Origin: Dokdonella_A soli | Lineage (GTDB): Bacteria > Pseudomonadota > Gammaproteobacteria > Xanthomonadales > Rhodanobacteraceae | Direction: 5' to 3' | Length of the DNA: 64,000 nt | Assembly: GCF_039523175.1 (NCBI RefSeq) | Contig: NZ_BAAAEU010000027.1 | Span: 1-64,000 of the forward strand | Shown: in pieces, positions 9,394 through 17,786 of the stretch | How the letters are laid out: the number at the start of each line of letters is the position of its first letter | Position numbering within the stretch: position 1 is the first letter of the stretch | Position numbers and translations under genes: made by a program | Notes under the pieces: model-generated | Seen by the model: only the letters and a program-made list of their open reading frames with translations | What the model was told of the DNA's origin: nothing | Database searches by the model: none

Positions 9394-9434
9394 GACTATC
9401 CGGCGTCTCCCTCAGGAGGCGTGGGGGAATTCAC
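9394..9434. promoter_or_regulatory. GGGGGAATTC upstream element (copy C)
   Basis: GGGGGAATTCAC at 9423-9434 with TATCCGGC at 9397-9404, separated by a CTCC/GGAG inverted repeat. It is about 130-140 nt upstream of the copy 3 subtilase start. It shares the core, the flank and the distance seen at 1258-1283 and 4028-4059, although the palindrome is less perfect here. Confidence 0.4.
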
Positions 9435-9491
9435 TCAGAGGTACGGGGGCGGGCGAAGTCGCGCGCCCGCAGCGCAGGGCGTGAGTCGCCC

Positions 9492-10139
9492 TCAGCGCTG
9501 CTTCATGCCGCTCTTCCACGCGTAGACCGCGGCCTGCGTGCGGTCGCTGACGTTGAGCTTGCCGAGCACGTTGCTCACGTGCGTCTTCACGGTCTTCTCG
9601 CCGATGCCGAGGCGCTCGGCGATGTGCTGGTTGCTGAGGCCCTCGGCCATCAGTGCCAGCACCTCGCGTTCGCGCTGGCTGAGCGTTTCCAGCACTTCGC
9701 TGCCGGGTTCGGAGCCGCGCCGCAGCGCATCCATCAACTTGCCGGCGACGCGCGGATGCAGCACGGCCTCGCCGCGTGCGGCCTTGCGCAGCGTGTCGGC
9801 CAGCGCATCGGCGTCGACGTCCTTGAGCATGCACGACAGCGCGCCAGCCTGCACCGCGGCGACGATCTGCTGGGCGTCCTCGAACGAGGTCAGCAGCACG
9901 ACCTGGGTGTGCGGGCTGGCCACGCGGATCGTGCGCGTCGCCTCGATGCCGCCTCCCGGCATGACCAGGTCGACCAGCGCGACATCGGGCTGGTGCTCGG
10001 CGCACAGCTTCATCGCACCGGCTGCGTCTTCTGCCTCGCCAACGATCGCCAGGTCCGCATGCGTCTCGAGGAACGCACGGATGCCCTGGCGGACCAGCAC
10101 GTGGTCGTCGGCGATGACAATGCGGATCTGTGCGTTCAT
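9492..10139 (-). CDS. NarL/FixJ-family response regulator
   Basis: 215 residues. N-terminal receiver domain with the acidic pair Asp11-Asp12 (IVIADDH), phospho-acceptor Asp57 (ALVDLVMPGG) and the conserved Lys in MLKDVD. C-terminal LuxR-type helix-turn-helix: TLSQREREVLALMAEGLSN, then GIGEKTVKTHVSNVLGKL. The start overlaps the kinase stop by four bases (ATGA), so the two are translationally coupled. It is transcribed towards the three subtilases, and the shared GGGGAA palindromes upstream of those genes make it a plausible activator of the hydrolase block. Binding is inferred. Confidence 0.93.
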   Translation of the reverse strand: MNAQIRIVIADDHVLVRQGIRAFLETHADLAIVGEAEDAAGAMKLCAEHQPDVALVDLVMPGGGIEATRTIRVASPHTQVVLLTSFEDAQQIVAAVQAGALSCMLKDVDADALADTLRKAARGEAVLHPRVAGKLMDALRRGSEPGSEVLETLSQREREVLALMAEGLSNQHIAERLGIGEKTVKTHVSNVLGKLNVSDRTQAAVYAWKSGMKQR

Positions 10140-11593
10140 GGGATCGGTATCTCCGCGGCGAGAAAGCTGACGGTCACGCGCGTACCGTGATCGGCCGGCA
10201 CGTCGATGTCGAAGCGACCGCCCGGCAGGCCTTGCGCGCGCTCGCGCATGTTGCGCAGACCCATCCCGAGCACCGGTTCGTCCGGCGTGCCGCGGCCATT
10301 GTCGCTGATCGCGAGGCGCACGCGTTCCGCCTCACGACGGAGCACGAGGTCGACGCGGGTCGCGCCACTATGGCGCAGCACGTTCGAGAGTGCCTCGTCG
10401 ACGATGCGCAGCAGCGATTCCTCGAGCGGCGCGGCCAGCGGCGGCACATCCTCGAGATCGAAGCCGAGCAGCATGCCGCTGGTGTGCGCCCATTCGTTCG
10501 CGCGTGTGCGCACGCGCTCGGCGAGCGGCAACTCGGTGTCCGATGCGCGCATCTCGTCGAGGATCTGTGCGAGCTCCTGCTGGATCTGCTGGCTCAGTCG
10601 CTGAGCCTGCTCGAGCCGATCGGCGCCCGGCGCGTCCGCGAGCACGCGCCGCGCGGTCGCCAGTTGCAGGTTCAGCGCGAACGCCTTCTGCTTGACCGTG
10701 TCATGCAGGTCGCGTGCGAGGCGCTGGCGTTCGGCCAGGGTCGCCAGTTGCGCGCGCGAGCGCAGCAGACCGCGCAGGTCGAGCGCCATGCGATCGAGCA
10801 GGGCTGACAGCCCGCCGAGCTCGTCGCGCGACCGGTCGCCGATGCGGTCGGAGAAATCGCCGCGGCTCCACGCGGTCGCGGCGCGCGCGATGTGGTTCAA
10901 GCGACGCGTGACCCAGGCCGCGAGGAAGATCGACGAGGCCAATCCGAACACGATCAGGAATCCGAACACGGTCGGCGACTCGAAACTGGAATCGAACAGC
11001 AGTCGCCGCCAAGGCACCGGCACGCGCAACTCGACGAACAGCAAGCCGAGCAGCTCACCGGATGCGGTACGCAGGGGGGCAACCGCACGACGGATGACGT
11101 ACGGACTCTCGCTGCCGGGCAACGCGACCGCGGTCGCGCCTGATGCTGCAGCGCTGGCCGTCTCGTCCGGCCTGGGCAGCTCCGGCGTCCAGTGACGGTC
11201 GCCGCGCGAACGCGCCAGCTCCTGTCCATCGGGCGCGAGGATCGCCGCCGCGAGCGGAACGTCGGCGAGCTCGAGCAGCACATAGGATTGGTCCGGGGTC
11301 AATCCGCCACGCGGCTGCTGCAGGCGCAGCGCCCATGCATCGAGCCAGATCTGCAACGCGGCGCGGTCCGTGCCGTCCGCGCCACGCAGATGCGGCCATT
11401 GCGCGGCGAGCTCCGCAGCGCCGTGTTCGGCGGAGCGGTCGAGACTGCCGGCCGCGAGCCCGTCCATGAACCGGTGGAACTCGTAGAGCAGGATCGCCGA
11501 CTGGACCACGATCAGCGTCGGCAGCGACAGCAGCACGTAGAACAACGCGAGCTTGGAGACGAGACCGCGTAGTTGCGGACGGAGAACGGTCAT
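10136..11593 (-). CDS. Sensor histidine kinase, NarX/DesK type (HisKA_3)
   Basis: 485 residues from ATG 11593. A GTG at 11641 would add 16 arginine-rich residues with no better ribosome-binding site. One membrane segment lies at about 15-37 and a second at about 208-228, enclosing a roughly 170-residue extracytoplasmic sensor. A HAMP-like region follows, with the HisKA_3 dimerisation helix carrying His297 (RLARDLHDTVKQ), and an HATPase_c domain (EALSNVLRHSG, ISDNGRGTP, GMGLRNMRERA). It forms an operon with the response regulator. The signal sensed is unknown. The gene is divergent from the TonB-dependent receptor, with about 180 nt between the two starts, so the receptor is another candidate target. 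Confidence 0.92.
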   Translation of the reverse strand: MTVLRPQLRGLVSKLALFYVLLSLPTLIVVQSAILLYEFHRFMDGLAAGSLDRSAEHGAAELAAQWPHLRGADGTDRAALQIWLDAWALRLQQPRGGLTPDQSYVLLELADVPLAAAILAPDGQELARSRGDRHWTPELPRPDETASAAASGATAVALPGSESPYVIRRAVAPLRTASGELLGLLFVELRVPVPWRRLLFDSSFESPTVFGFLIVFGLASSIFLAAWVTRRLNHIARAATAWSRGDFSDRIGDRSRDELGGLSALLDRMALDLRGLLRSRAQLATLAERQRLARDLHDTVKQKAFALNLQLATARRVLADAPGADRLEQAQRLSQQIQQELAQILDEMRASDTELPLAERVRTRANEWAHTSGMLLGFDLEDVPPLAAPLEESLLRIVDEALSNVLRHSGATRVDLVLRREAERVRLAISDNGRGTPDEPVLGMGLRNMRERAQGLPGGRFDIDVPADHGTRVTVSFLAAEIPIP

Positions 11594-11775
11594 CGAGGCT
11601 GTGCGCGTTCGGCGAAAGCGCCAAGCATACCTGCGCGGCACGCCTGCGTTCCGCTTCGGTGACTCAGCCTGAAGGCGGATATGCCATGCGTCGCAAAGCC
11701 GTTATGCGGCTGGCGCCCACGTCCCAGACTCTCCAATTGGGGAATTCGTTAAATTCTTGTCCCGGGAGAAAACCG

Positions 11776-13905
11776 ATGCTGTCCCCCATGCCGCGTCGCC
11801 GAGTGATCGGCGCTGCTTTCACCGTTGCGTTGTTTACCGTTTCCGCGTCGAGCTACGCGGATGATGCACAGACACTGGAACCCGTCCAGGTCACCACCTC
11901 GAAAATTCCCGTCGCACTGAGTGACACCGCCGCGAATGTCAGCATCGTCACTGGCGAGGATTTGCGCGCTCGCGGCGCGAACGACCTGCGCACTGCATTG
12001 TCGTTGGTTGCCGGCGTCGTGATCGCGCCTGGCGGCGATGCCGGCCCAGCGTCCGCCGTGCCGGCGTTGTGGGGCCTGCGTGAATTCGATGCGTTCCTGC
12101 TGGTGGTCGATGGCGTGCCCTCGGGCGGTGCCTTCACGCCGGCGCTGGTCAGTCTCGATCTCGCCAATGTCGAGCGCATCGAAGTACTGAAAGGCGCTGC
12201 GCCCGTGAGCTACGGTGCGACCAGTTTCGTCGGCGTGATCCACGTGATCCACTACGCCGCCGGACAGGGGCCGGCGCGGGTCGAGGTGGGCGTTGGCAAT
12301 CGCGGCAGTGCACGCTTTGCGCTGGCGTTGCCGTTGTCCGACAGCAACGCGCCTTGGCGGCAGTCGCTGCTGCTGGATGGCGAAAAGCGGGGCTTGGCGG
12401 GGGATCGCACGAATTTCGATCGCGCGCATCTGCTGTACCGCGGCGCCGGCAATGTCGGCGGCGGCGAGTTCAGCCTCGATTTCGACGCCACCCTGGTGCG
12501 CCAGGACCCGGGCAGCCCGCACCCGGTCGAGAACGGCGTGTTGTCGCCGCGCGTGCCGTTGGACGCGAACGACAATCCGCGCGGCGCGAAGAACAACGAG
12601 AACCGCACCCAGCTGGCACTCGGCTATGTGCTGCCGACGAGCCTCGGTGAATGGAGCACGCGGCTTGCGGTGGCGGCCACCAACGACGACAACGCACGCG
12701 GTTTCCTGCGTCAGGACTTCGCCGACGACGGCGTGACCCACAACGCCGACGGCTTCCAGCAAGGCGTGCACAAGACCGACGTCTATCTCGACAGCCACAT
12801 CGCCACCGAGCTTTCCGAGCACGCCACCCTCGTCTGGGGCTTCGACTACCTGTACGGCAAGGGCGCCCAGCACAGCGGCAACTTCGAGTATCCGGTGTTC
12901 CCGAACGGCAGCAATGCGCCGGATTGGCAATCGCCGCATATCGACGAGTTCACGCATGTGGGCGACAAGCGCAATTTCGCCGGCCTGTACACCGAGCTGA
13001 ACTACGTGCTGACCGATGCATGGCGGGTCAACGCGGGTGTGCGTTTCAACCACACGCACGAAGTCCGCGATGCCACGCACATCGACAACACCGGGCCGAC
13101 CCCGGTCGAGGACCAGAACGGATCCGTGCAGCGCAGCGACAATCGCTGGGCGGGCGCGCTCGGTACCAGCTACCGCTTGTGGCAGGACGGGCACGATCAG
13201 ATCACCGCCTACGCGAACTATCGCAACACGTTCAAGCCGGCGGTGATCGACTTCGGTCCGGAATCGGAAGGCGGCATCCTGCGGCCGGAAACCGCTCGCA
13301 GCGCGGAAGCCGGACTCAAGGGGCAGCACTTTGACGGACGCCTGGATTGGGACCTGTCGGTCTTCCAGATGAACTTCAACAACCTCGTCGTCGCGCAAGC
13401 CGTGAATGGCCTGCCCAGCCTTACCAATGCCGGCAAGGAACGCTTCAAGGGCGTCGAACTGGACGGGCGCTATCGGTTCAACAACGACCTGAGCCTGGTC
13501 GGCACCTACGCGTACCACGACGCCCGCTTCGGCGACTATGTGCGGCTGTTCGGCGATACGCAGGTGCAGCTCAAGGGCAACCTGCTCGAATTGTCACCGC
13601 AGCACCTGGGCAGCGTGGGTCTGACGTATGCGCCCGCCGAAGGTCTTCGCGCCTACGGTGTGGCGTCCTACAACGGCGCCCATTTCCTCGATCGGCGGAA
13701 CACCGCGCGTGCGGGCGCCTATACGACATTCGACGCAGGCGTCGGCTATCGCCTCGCCGCCTGGGAAGTGCGTCTGGACGGCTACAACCTCAGCGATCGC
13801 CGCGACGCGGTCGCCGGCAGCGAGCGCGGCATCGAGCAGTTCTATCGCATGCCGGCGCGTTCCTACTGGTTGAGCGTGGCCTACACGTTCGGCGATCACC
13901 GCTGA
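11776..13905 (+). CDS. TonB-dependent outer-membrane receptor
   Basis: 709 residues. Start chosen at ATG 11776, with GGGAG seven bases upstream, giving a signal peptide (PRRRVIGAAFTVALF ending near SYA). A TonB-box-like LEPVQVTTSK follows. The plug domain comes next (VSIVTGEDLRARGANDLRTA, VDGVPSGG, VERIEVLKGAAPVSYGA), then a 22-strand-type barrel ending SYWLSVAYTFGDHR. The plug resembles receptors for ferric chelates, cobalamin or other scarce ligands; the substrate cannot be assigned. No siderophore, cobalamin or TonB-ExbBD genes sit beside it. A GGGGAATTC string lies about 35 nt upstream of the start and recalls the elements before the subtilases. Confidence 0.93.
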   Translation: MLSPMPRRRVIGAAFTVALFTVSASSYADDAQTLEPVQVTTSKIPVALSDTAANVSIVTGEDLRARGANDLRTALSLVAGVVIAPGGDAGPASAVPALWGLREFDAFLLVVDGVPSGGAFTPALVSLDLANVERIEVLKGAAPVSYGATSFVGVIHVIHYAAGQGPARVEVGVGNRGSARFALALPLSDSNAPWRQSLLLDGEKRGLAGDRTNFDRAHLLYRGAGNVGGGEFSLDFDATLVRQDPGSPHPVENGVLSPRVPLDANDNPRGAKNNENRTQLALGYVLPTSLGEWSTRLAVAATNDDNARGFLRQDFADDGVTHNADGFQQGVHKTDVYLDSHIATELSEHATLVWGFDYLYGKGAQHSGNFEYPVFPNGSNAPDWQSPHIDEFTHVGDKRNFAGLYTELNYVLTDAWRVNAGVRFNHTHEVRDATHIDNTGPTPVEDQNGSVQRSDNRWAGALGTSYRLWQDGHDQITAYANYRNTFKPAVIDFGPESEGGILRPETARSAEAGLKGQHFDGRLDWDLSVFQMNFNNLVVAQAVNGLPSLTNAGKERFKGVELDGRYRFNNDLSLVGTYAYHDARFGDYVRLFGDTQVQLKGNLLELSPQHLGSVGLTYAPAEGLRAYGVASYNGAHFLDRRNTARAGAYTTFDAGVGYRLAAWEVRLDGYNLSDRRDAVAGSERGIEQFYRMPARSYWLSVAYTFGDHR

Positions 13906-13981
13906 TCAGCGGATTCGATTCGGAACATCGGGATCATCCCGACCGGCCACGGACGGCCACCTTTCGCAGCTTCCATCTCCC

Positions 13982-14053
13982 GTAGGAGCGGCTTCAGCCG
14001 CGATGCTTCTTGGGCAATTGAAAGCAGAGCATCGCGGCTGAAGCCGCTCCTGC
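13982..14053. repeat. GTAG-type REP doublet
   Basis: GTAGGAGCGGCTTCAGCCGC continuing to GATGC (13982-14006) and its inverse (14029-14053) flank a 22-nt spacer between two convergent genes. The same unit occurs at 44328-44431, 54542-54609 and 57892-57964. It resembles the GTAG class of REP elements mobilised by RAYT transposases. It can also act as a bidirectional transcription stop here. No RAYT gene is in the window. Confidence 0.9.
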
Positions 14054-14098
14054 AAGGCCGCGATCTCCATCGATGCGTATCGAGTTCGGCCGCTGCGC

Positions 14099-14788
14099 TC
14101 AGCGCGTCGCCGGAATGCTGAACGGCGCTGACAACGGGCAACCCGTGCGCATGCGCCGACCGCAGCTGCGCAGTGCGAGGTTCTTGTCCAGGCACACGCG
14201 CACCTCGACGAGTTCGCCCTGGCTGCAGTGCAGGCTCAGCATGTCATCAGCGAGTCCGGGATTCGCGCGTTTCAGCGCGTCGCGCAGGTCGTCGGCGGTG
14301 GTCTGCATCGCGCTTTGTGGCGCCTTCAGCTCGGGCGGCACATGCACGGCCGCGAACGCGCGATCGGCGGCATTGAAGTAGCCGGCCGGATCGAGGCCGG
14401 TGCAGGCGCCATGCGTATGCCATTCGTGGTTGATCAGGCGCTTGCTCGGCATGAACGCGAGCGCCTCGGCGACGGTCTTGCCATCCGGCTCGGCGTCGCT
14501 CACGCAGCGCTGCGGCCCGCCGCCGTTCTCGTACTGCGGCCACAGGCCATGCAGCACGAAGCCGTAACCCTTGTGGCCGCACTGGTCCTCCTCGTCGGGA
14601 TGCGTTTCGCAGAACGTCGGTGACCACGACAGCGCCATCACGTAGTAGTCGTACTGGCCGACAACGGTGTCGCTGTTCGACTGCGCCTCGCGCGAACGCG
14701 AGGAGTGCGAATGCCGCGCCAATGCGGAACTGGCGAAACACAGGGCCAGCAGGCCGGCGAGGATCAGGGCAGGGCGCAGACGTGACAT
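14099..14788 (-). CDS. Ribonuclease T2 family protein
   Basis: 229 residues with a signal peptide (SRLRPALILAGLLALCFA, cleavage near SALA), so periplasmic or secreted. Both catalytic segments are present: CAS I as FVLHGLWPQ (His80) and CAS II as HEWHTHGAC (Glu122, His126). RNase T2 enzymes cut single-stranded RNA through a 2',3'-cyclic phosphate. The Lys usually found before the last His of CAS II is Thr125 here. The Cys pattern fits disulfide-bonded bacterial RNase I-type enzymes. It is convergent with the TonB receptor across a REP doublet and divergent from the SET-domain gene. Likely role: scavenging external RNA. Confidence 0.92.
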   Translation of the reverse strand: MSRLRPALILAGLLALCFASSALARHSHSSRSREAQSNSDTVVGQYDYYVMALSWSPTFCETHPDEEDQCGHKGYGFVLHGLWPQYENGGGPQRCVSDAEPDGKTVAEALAFMPSKRLINHEWHTHGACTGLDPAGYFNAADRAFAAVHVPPELKAPQSAMQTTADDLRDALKRANPGLADDMLSLHCSQGELVEVRVCLDKNLALRSCGRRMRTGCPLSAPFSIPATR

Positions 14789-14960
14789 CGCGGACTCGTC
14801 GAGGTGGGGTTGGATTTCCGTCCGCGCAAACTAGCACGATGCCGGCATCTCGTTGTGCCGGTGCTCGCACGAACCGGTCCCGGAATGGCGCGCGCCGGCG
14901 CAGCCGCATGCATGGAACGCGATATGATGTGCGGTCCAACTCCACTTCCTTGTTTCTTCC

Positions 14961-15479
14961 ATGCCCAAACGCATCGCCGCGCGCCGTTCGCCGATCCACG
15001 GCAACGGTGTCTTCGCCCTCACCGACATCCCGGCCGGGATCGAACTCATCGAATACCGTGGCAAGCGCCTGACCCACGCGCAGGCCGACCGCCTCTACGC
15101 GAACACCAGTGACAGCGGCCACACGTTCCTGTTCACGCTGAACGACAAGTACGTGATCGATGCGACGAGCGAAGGGAACATCGCACGCTGGATCAACCAC
15201 AGCTGCACGCCGAACTGCCGCGCACTGCTCGAGGAGAACGAAGGCGGCAATTCGCGCAAGGACCGTGTGCTGATCGAGACATTGCGCCCGCTGCGCGAGG
15301 GCGAGGAACTCACCTATGATTATGGAATCGTCCTCGAGGAACGCCTGACCCCGCGCCTGAAGGCGATCTGGGCCTGCCGCTGCGGTGCGAAGAACTGCAC
15401 CGGCACCCTGCTGAAGCCCAAGCGCAAGCCGAAGGCTGCCACGGCACCCACCGCACGCCGCGGCAAGAAGAAGGCGTAG
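14961..15479 (+). CDS. SET domain-containing protein-lysine N-methyltransferase
   Basis: 172 residues; essentially one SET domain plus a post-SET motif. Seen: an N-terminal SPIHGNGVFA stretch, the pseudoknot motif INHSCTPNC, the ELTYDYG motif with its catalytic Tyr, and the post-SET zinc cluster CRCGAKNCTG. Proteins of this fold transfer methyl from SAM to lysine. Stand-alone bacterial SET proteins occur in Xanthomonas and chlamydiae, and their targets are mostly unknown. The lysine-rich C-terminal tail (KPKRKPKAA to RRGKKKA) could bind nucleic acid or be a self-methylation site; this is inference. A TTTCTTCC leader without a strong ribosome-binding site precedes the ATG. Confidence 0.93.
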   Translation: MPKRIAARRSPIHGNGVFALTDIPAGIELIEYRGKRLTHAQADRLYANTSDSGHTFLFTLNDKYVIDATSEGNIARWINHSCTPNCRALLEENEGGNSRKDRVLIETLRPLREGEELTYDYGIVLEERLTPRLKAIWACRCGAKNCTGTLLKPKRKPKAATAPTARRGKKKA

Positions 15480-15580
15480 GCGCTGCCTCCGGGGAAGCCG
15501 CGGCGTCGACGGCCCTAGTGCTTGACTGGCATGAAGCCTGCAGGATTAAGTATCGACGAACCCAGCCGTGGTGACCGCCC

Positions 15581-16699
15581 ATGAGCCGTGAGAAGACGAT
15601 CGCCGCAATCGGTCTGTCCGAGAACGAAATCGCGCACCTGCGCCGGCTCGTGCACGCCTGCGCCGACCAGCTCGAGGTACCTTGGCGCTGGGGCGACGAG
15701 GATGCCCCGGACCTCATCGTCGTCGATACCGGTTCGCTCGCCGGCCAGATGGCACGTGCGCGTGCGCAGGGATCCGGCATCCGCTTCGCGGTGTTTTCCG
15801 ACCAGCCGGTCCACGATGGCGACCTGCTGCTGCGCCGCCCGCTGCTGCGCGCAAATGTCATCGATGTGCTGAATACCGCGGCGCGCGCCGTTGTGCACTG
15901 CGAGAAGATCGGCGCGCACACTGCCGACTTCTACACGCGCGATATCGGCGAGGAGGCCACGCCGGCACGTTCCATCGACGACGAGGCGCCGGTGGCGGGG
16001 CTCGACGATGTCCTGCGTCACGAGCCGGCGGAGCTGCGCAAAACCGATGGCGAGCCGCCTGCGCCTCCTGCCGCAACCGTGCTTGGACGCAAGTATGCGA
16101 CGCGCGAGAGCATGCTCGAGGACACCGCGCCGCGCGAGCTGCGTGAGTACCTCGAGGGCGATCTGGTGCGCATGCCGGCGCGCTATGTGCTGCCCGGTGC
16201 GCCGGCGCTGACCCTGGATCCGAAGAACAAGGTCGCGCACGCAGTGGTCGGGCTGGGCGCGCTCGAACCGTATTGCCGCGCGCGCTGGCGCCTGTGCGAC
16301 TGGCAGCCGCTGACCAGCGCGGAACTGGCCGAGGCGCGTGAGGAACAGCAGTCGCACTCGTACGCGCGACTCGTCTGGCTGCACGTGCTGCTGCATTCGG
16401 GGGGCGAGCTCGCGCGCCACCTCGATCCCGGCGGCACCTACCGACTCAAGCACTCGCTTGAGGTCGAGAAGGAGTTCGGCAAGTACGCGCGTATCGGTCC
16501 GGCGATGCTGCAGCCGACGCGCCTGCACGAGATCGCGAGCGCGGCCGGCGCGCCCATGGCGGACGTATTCGACCTCGTCAACGCCTACGATGCGATCGGC
16601 CTGATCGAATGGCAGCCGCGCGCGCGCCGCCACGACGACAAACCCGCGAAATCCGGCTCGCTGTTCGGCAAGTTGCGCAATCCGTTCAGCAAGTCCTGA
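15581..16699 (+). CDS. Conserved hypothetical protein with receiver-like N-terminal fold
   Basis: 372 residues; not confidently recognised. The N-terminal 110 residues read like a degenerate response-regulator receiver: DLIVVDTGSLAG resembles the phospho-acceptor strand, and RRPLLRANVIDVLNTAARAV resembles the final strand-helix. The acidic pair is not evident. A charged linker (about 120-180) rich in Glu, Ala and Pro follows. The C-terminal part is helical, and FDLVNAYDAIGLIEWQPRA could close a winged-helix-like fold. No signal peptide or membrane helix, so cytoplasmic. The basic end RRHDDKPAKSGSLFGKLRNP may be disordered. It stands alone between convergent and co-directional genes. Codon use and GC match the neighbours. 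Confidence 0.75.
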   Translation: MSREKTIAAIGLSENEIAHLRRLVHACADQLEVPWRWGDEDAPDLIVVDTGSLAGQMARARAQGSGIRFAVFSDQPVHDGDLLLRRPLLRANVIDVLNTAARAVVHCEKIGAHTADFYTRDIGEEATPARSIDDEAPVAGLDDVLRHEPAELRKTDGEPPAPPAATVLGRKYATRESMLEDTAPRELREYLEGDLVRMPARYVLPGAPALTLDPKNKVAHAVVGLGALEPYCRARWRLCDWQPLTSAELAEAREEQQSHSYARLVWLHVLLHSGGELARHLDPGGTYRLKHSLEVEKEFGKYARIGPAMLQPTRLHEIASAAGAPMADVFDLVNAYDAIGLIEWQPRARRHDDKPAKSGSLFGKLRNPFSKS

Positions 16700-16753
16700 G
16701 CGCGCGCGACGCGTTCAGGACACGGCGCGCGCGCCATCACTCCGCGCGTGCGA

Positions 16754-17140
16754 TCAGCTCGCCGGCGCCTTCAGGTTCCGGAAGATGTTCACCGCGAACA
16801 GCACGACGGCCACGCCGACGATCGCGGAACCGATGCCGACGACGGGTTCCAATGCGGTATTGCCGCGCAGCAGGCCGGTGAGCGCCAGCAGCAGGAACGG
16901 CAGCGGCAGGTTGTACAGCCAGAACTGGATCTTAGCGAGCCGCGTGGTCGCGAGTCCGGGGAACTGACGATAAATCAGGCCGATCAGCGCGAGAGAGACC
17001 CAGCCGAGCAGATTGATGTGGGCATGCACCGGGAACAGCGAATGGTCGCCGGAGGCGCCCATGTAGATGCCCCAGCCGACGCCGATCACGAAATAGATCG
17101 TGGCGAGCTTGATCCAGATGACACCGGCATTGCCTGGCAT
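16754..17140 (-). CDS. Short haem-copper-oxidase subunit I-like membrane protein
   Basis: 128 residues. ATG 17140 has GGAGGGAGTC directly upstream. A longer open frame continues to 17776, but there it reads the VOC gene out of frame. Four predicted membrane helices: IWIKLATIYFVIGVGWGIYM, HINLLGWVSLALIGLIY, LPLPFLLLALTG and SAIVGVAVVLFAVNIF. The HAHINLLGW segment resembles the haem-ligand helix of cbb3/NorB-type subunit I, so it is a mini-homologue of that family covering about a quarter of the usual length. It lacks the CuB histidines and cannot be a full oxidase. It may bind haem or sense O2/NO, but the function is unknown. Confidence 0.82.
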   Translation of the reverse strand: MPGNAGVIWIKLATIYFVIGVGWGIYMGASGDHSLFPVHAHINLLGWVSLALIGLIYRQFPGLATTRLAKIQFWLYNLPLPFLLLALTGLLRGNTALEPVVGIGSAIVGVAVVLFAVNIFRNLKAPAS

Positions 17141-17202
17141 GACTCCCTCCGTTGATTGGACCACAGTACGTTCGTTATCGCGATTCGCGCTGGCCGCGGA
17201 AT

Positions 17203-17589
17203 TCAGCCGGCCTGGAGTGGGGTCTCGCCCATCAGTGCGAGCTGGTTGCCGTCGAGGTCGGTGAACTCGGCGAGCCAAAGTTCCGACGTCGGCGTGCGGT
17301 GCACGATGTGCGGTTCCGCCTTGAAGGCGACGCCTTTGTCCTTGAGCGACGCGAACACCGCGTGGATATCCGGCACCTGGAAGTAGATCGCCGAACCGCG
17401 TTGCGCGGCCTGTCCCGGCGGCATCACGCCGACCAGCAGACGCACGCCGCCGCAATCGAAGAACGCCATCTGCGGCGGCGCCGCGAACAGGAACGGGATG
17501 CCGAGCACGTCGCGGTAGAACGCGATCCCCTGCTCGAAGTCTGCGACCGGGACCAGCAGCTGGGCGACTCGTGCATTCGCGAGGTTCAT
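17203..17589 (-). CDS. VOC family (glyoxalase/bleomycin-resistance fold) protein
   Basis: 128 residues with a well-spaced GGAG eight bases before ATG 17589. Two beta-alpha-beta-beta-beta units: ARVAQLLVPVADFEQGIAFY with FDCGGVRLLVG, and GSAIYFQVPDIHAVFASLKD with WLAEFTDLDGNQLALMGE. The terminal DLDGNxLxL motif supplies the usual metal-site Glu/Asp region. The VOC fold covers glyoxalase I, extradiol dioxygenases and resistance proteins; the substrate is not predictable. It lies 62 nt upstream of the oxidase-like gene on the same strand and may be co-transcribed with it. Confidence 0.88.
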   Translation of the reverse strand: MNLANARVAQLLVPVADFEQGIAFYRDVLGIPFLFAAPPQMAFFDCGGVRLLVGVMPPGQAAQRGSAIYFQVPDIHAVFASLKDKGVAFKAEPHIVHRTPTSELWLAEFTDLDGNQLALMGETPLQAG

Positions 17590-17710
17590 CGCGGCCTCCG
17601 CAGGAGAAGGTCAATCGGCGAGGCAGGATACTGGAAATAGCCTCGGCAGGCCGTTCGCACTGAGTAACTGTGTTGCTCGTCAAGCGAGCGTTTCGTGTTC
17701 GCGCCAGCAT

Positions 17711-17786
17711 GTAGGTTGGGCTGAGCGTAGCGATGCCCAACTGGGTGGCGACCGATGTTGGGGTTCGCAAGCTCACCCCAACCTAC
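17711..17786. repeat. GTAGGTTGGG inverted-repeat element, copy 1
   Basis: 76-nt imperfect palindrome: GTAGGTTGGGCTGAGCG and on to GCCCAAC (17711-17741), then GTTGGGGTTCGCAAGCTCAC to CCTAC (17757-17786). A second copy is at 18927-19003. Immediately after it (17793-17832) is a shorter AGCCCTCTCC/GGAGGGTGGGGATGGT element that recurs in diverged form at 44356-44395. Non-coding dispersed repeats; the interval 17590-17872 holds nothing else that I can support. Confidence 0.85.

Noticed and set aside
15515..16633. 372-codon minus-strand frame opposite 15581-16699
   Set aside because: Arg/His-rich with no predicted fold. The plus frame has a receiver-like pattern and normal codon use, although neither strand has a named family.
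16754..17776. Single 340-codon minus-strand frame joining VOC region and oxidase-like protein
   Set aside because: Its first two-thirds reads the VOC gene out of frame. A proper ribosome-binding site and family start lie at 17140.
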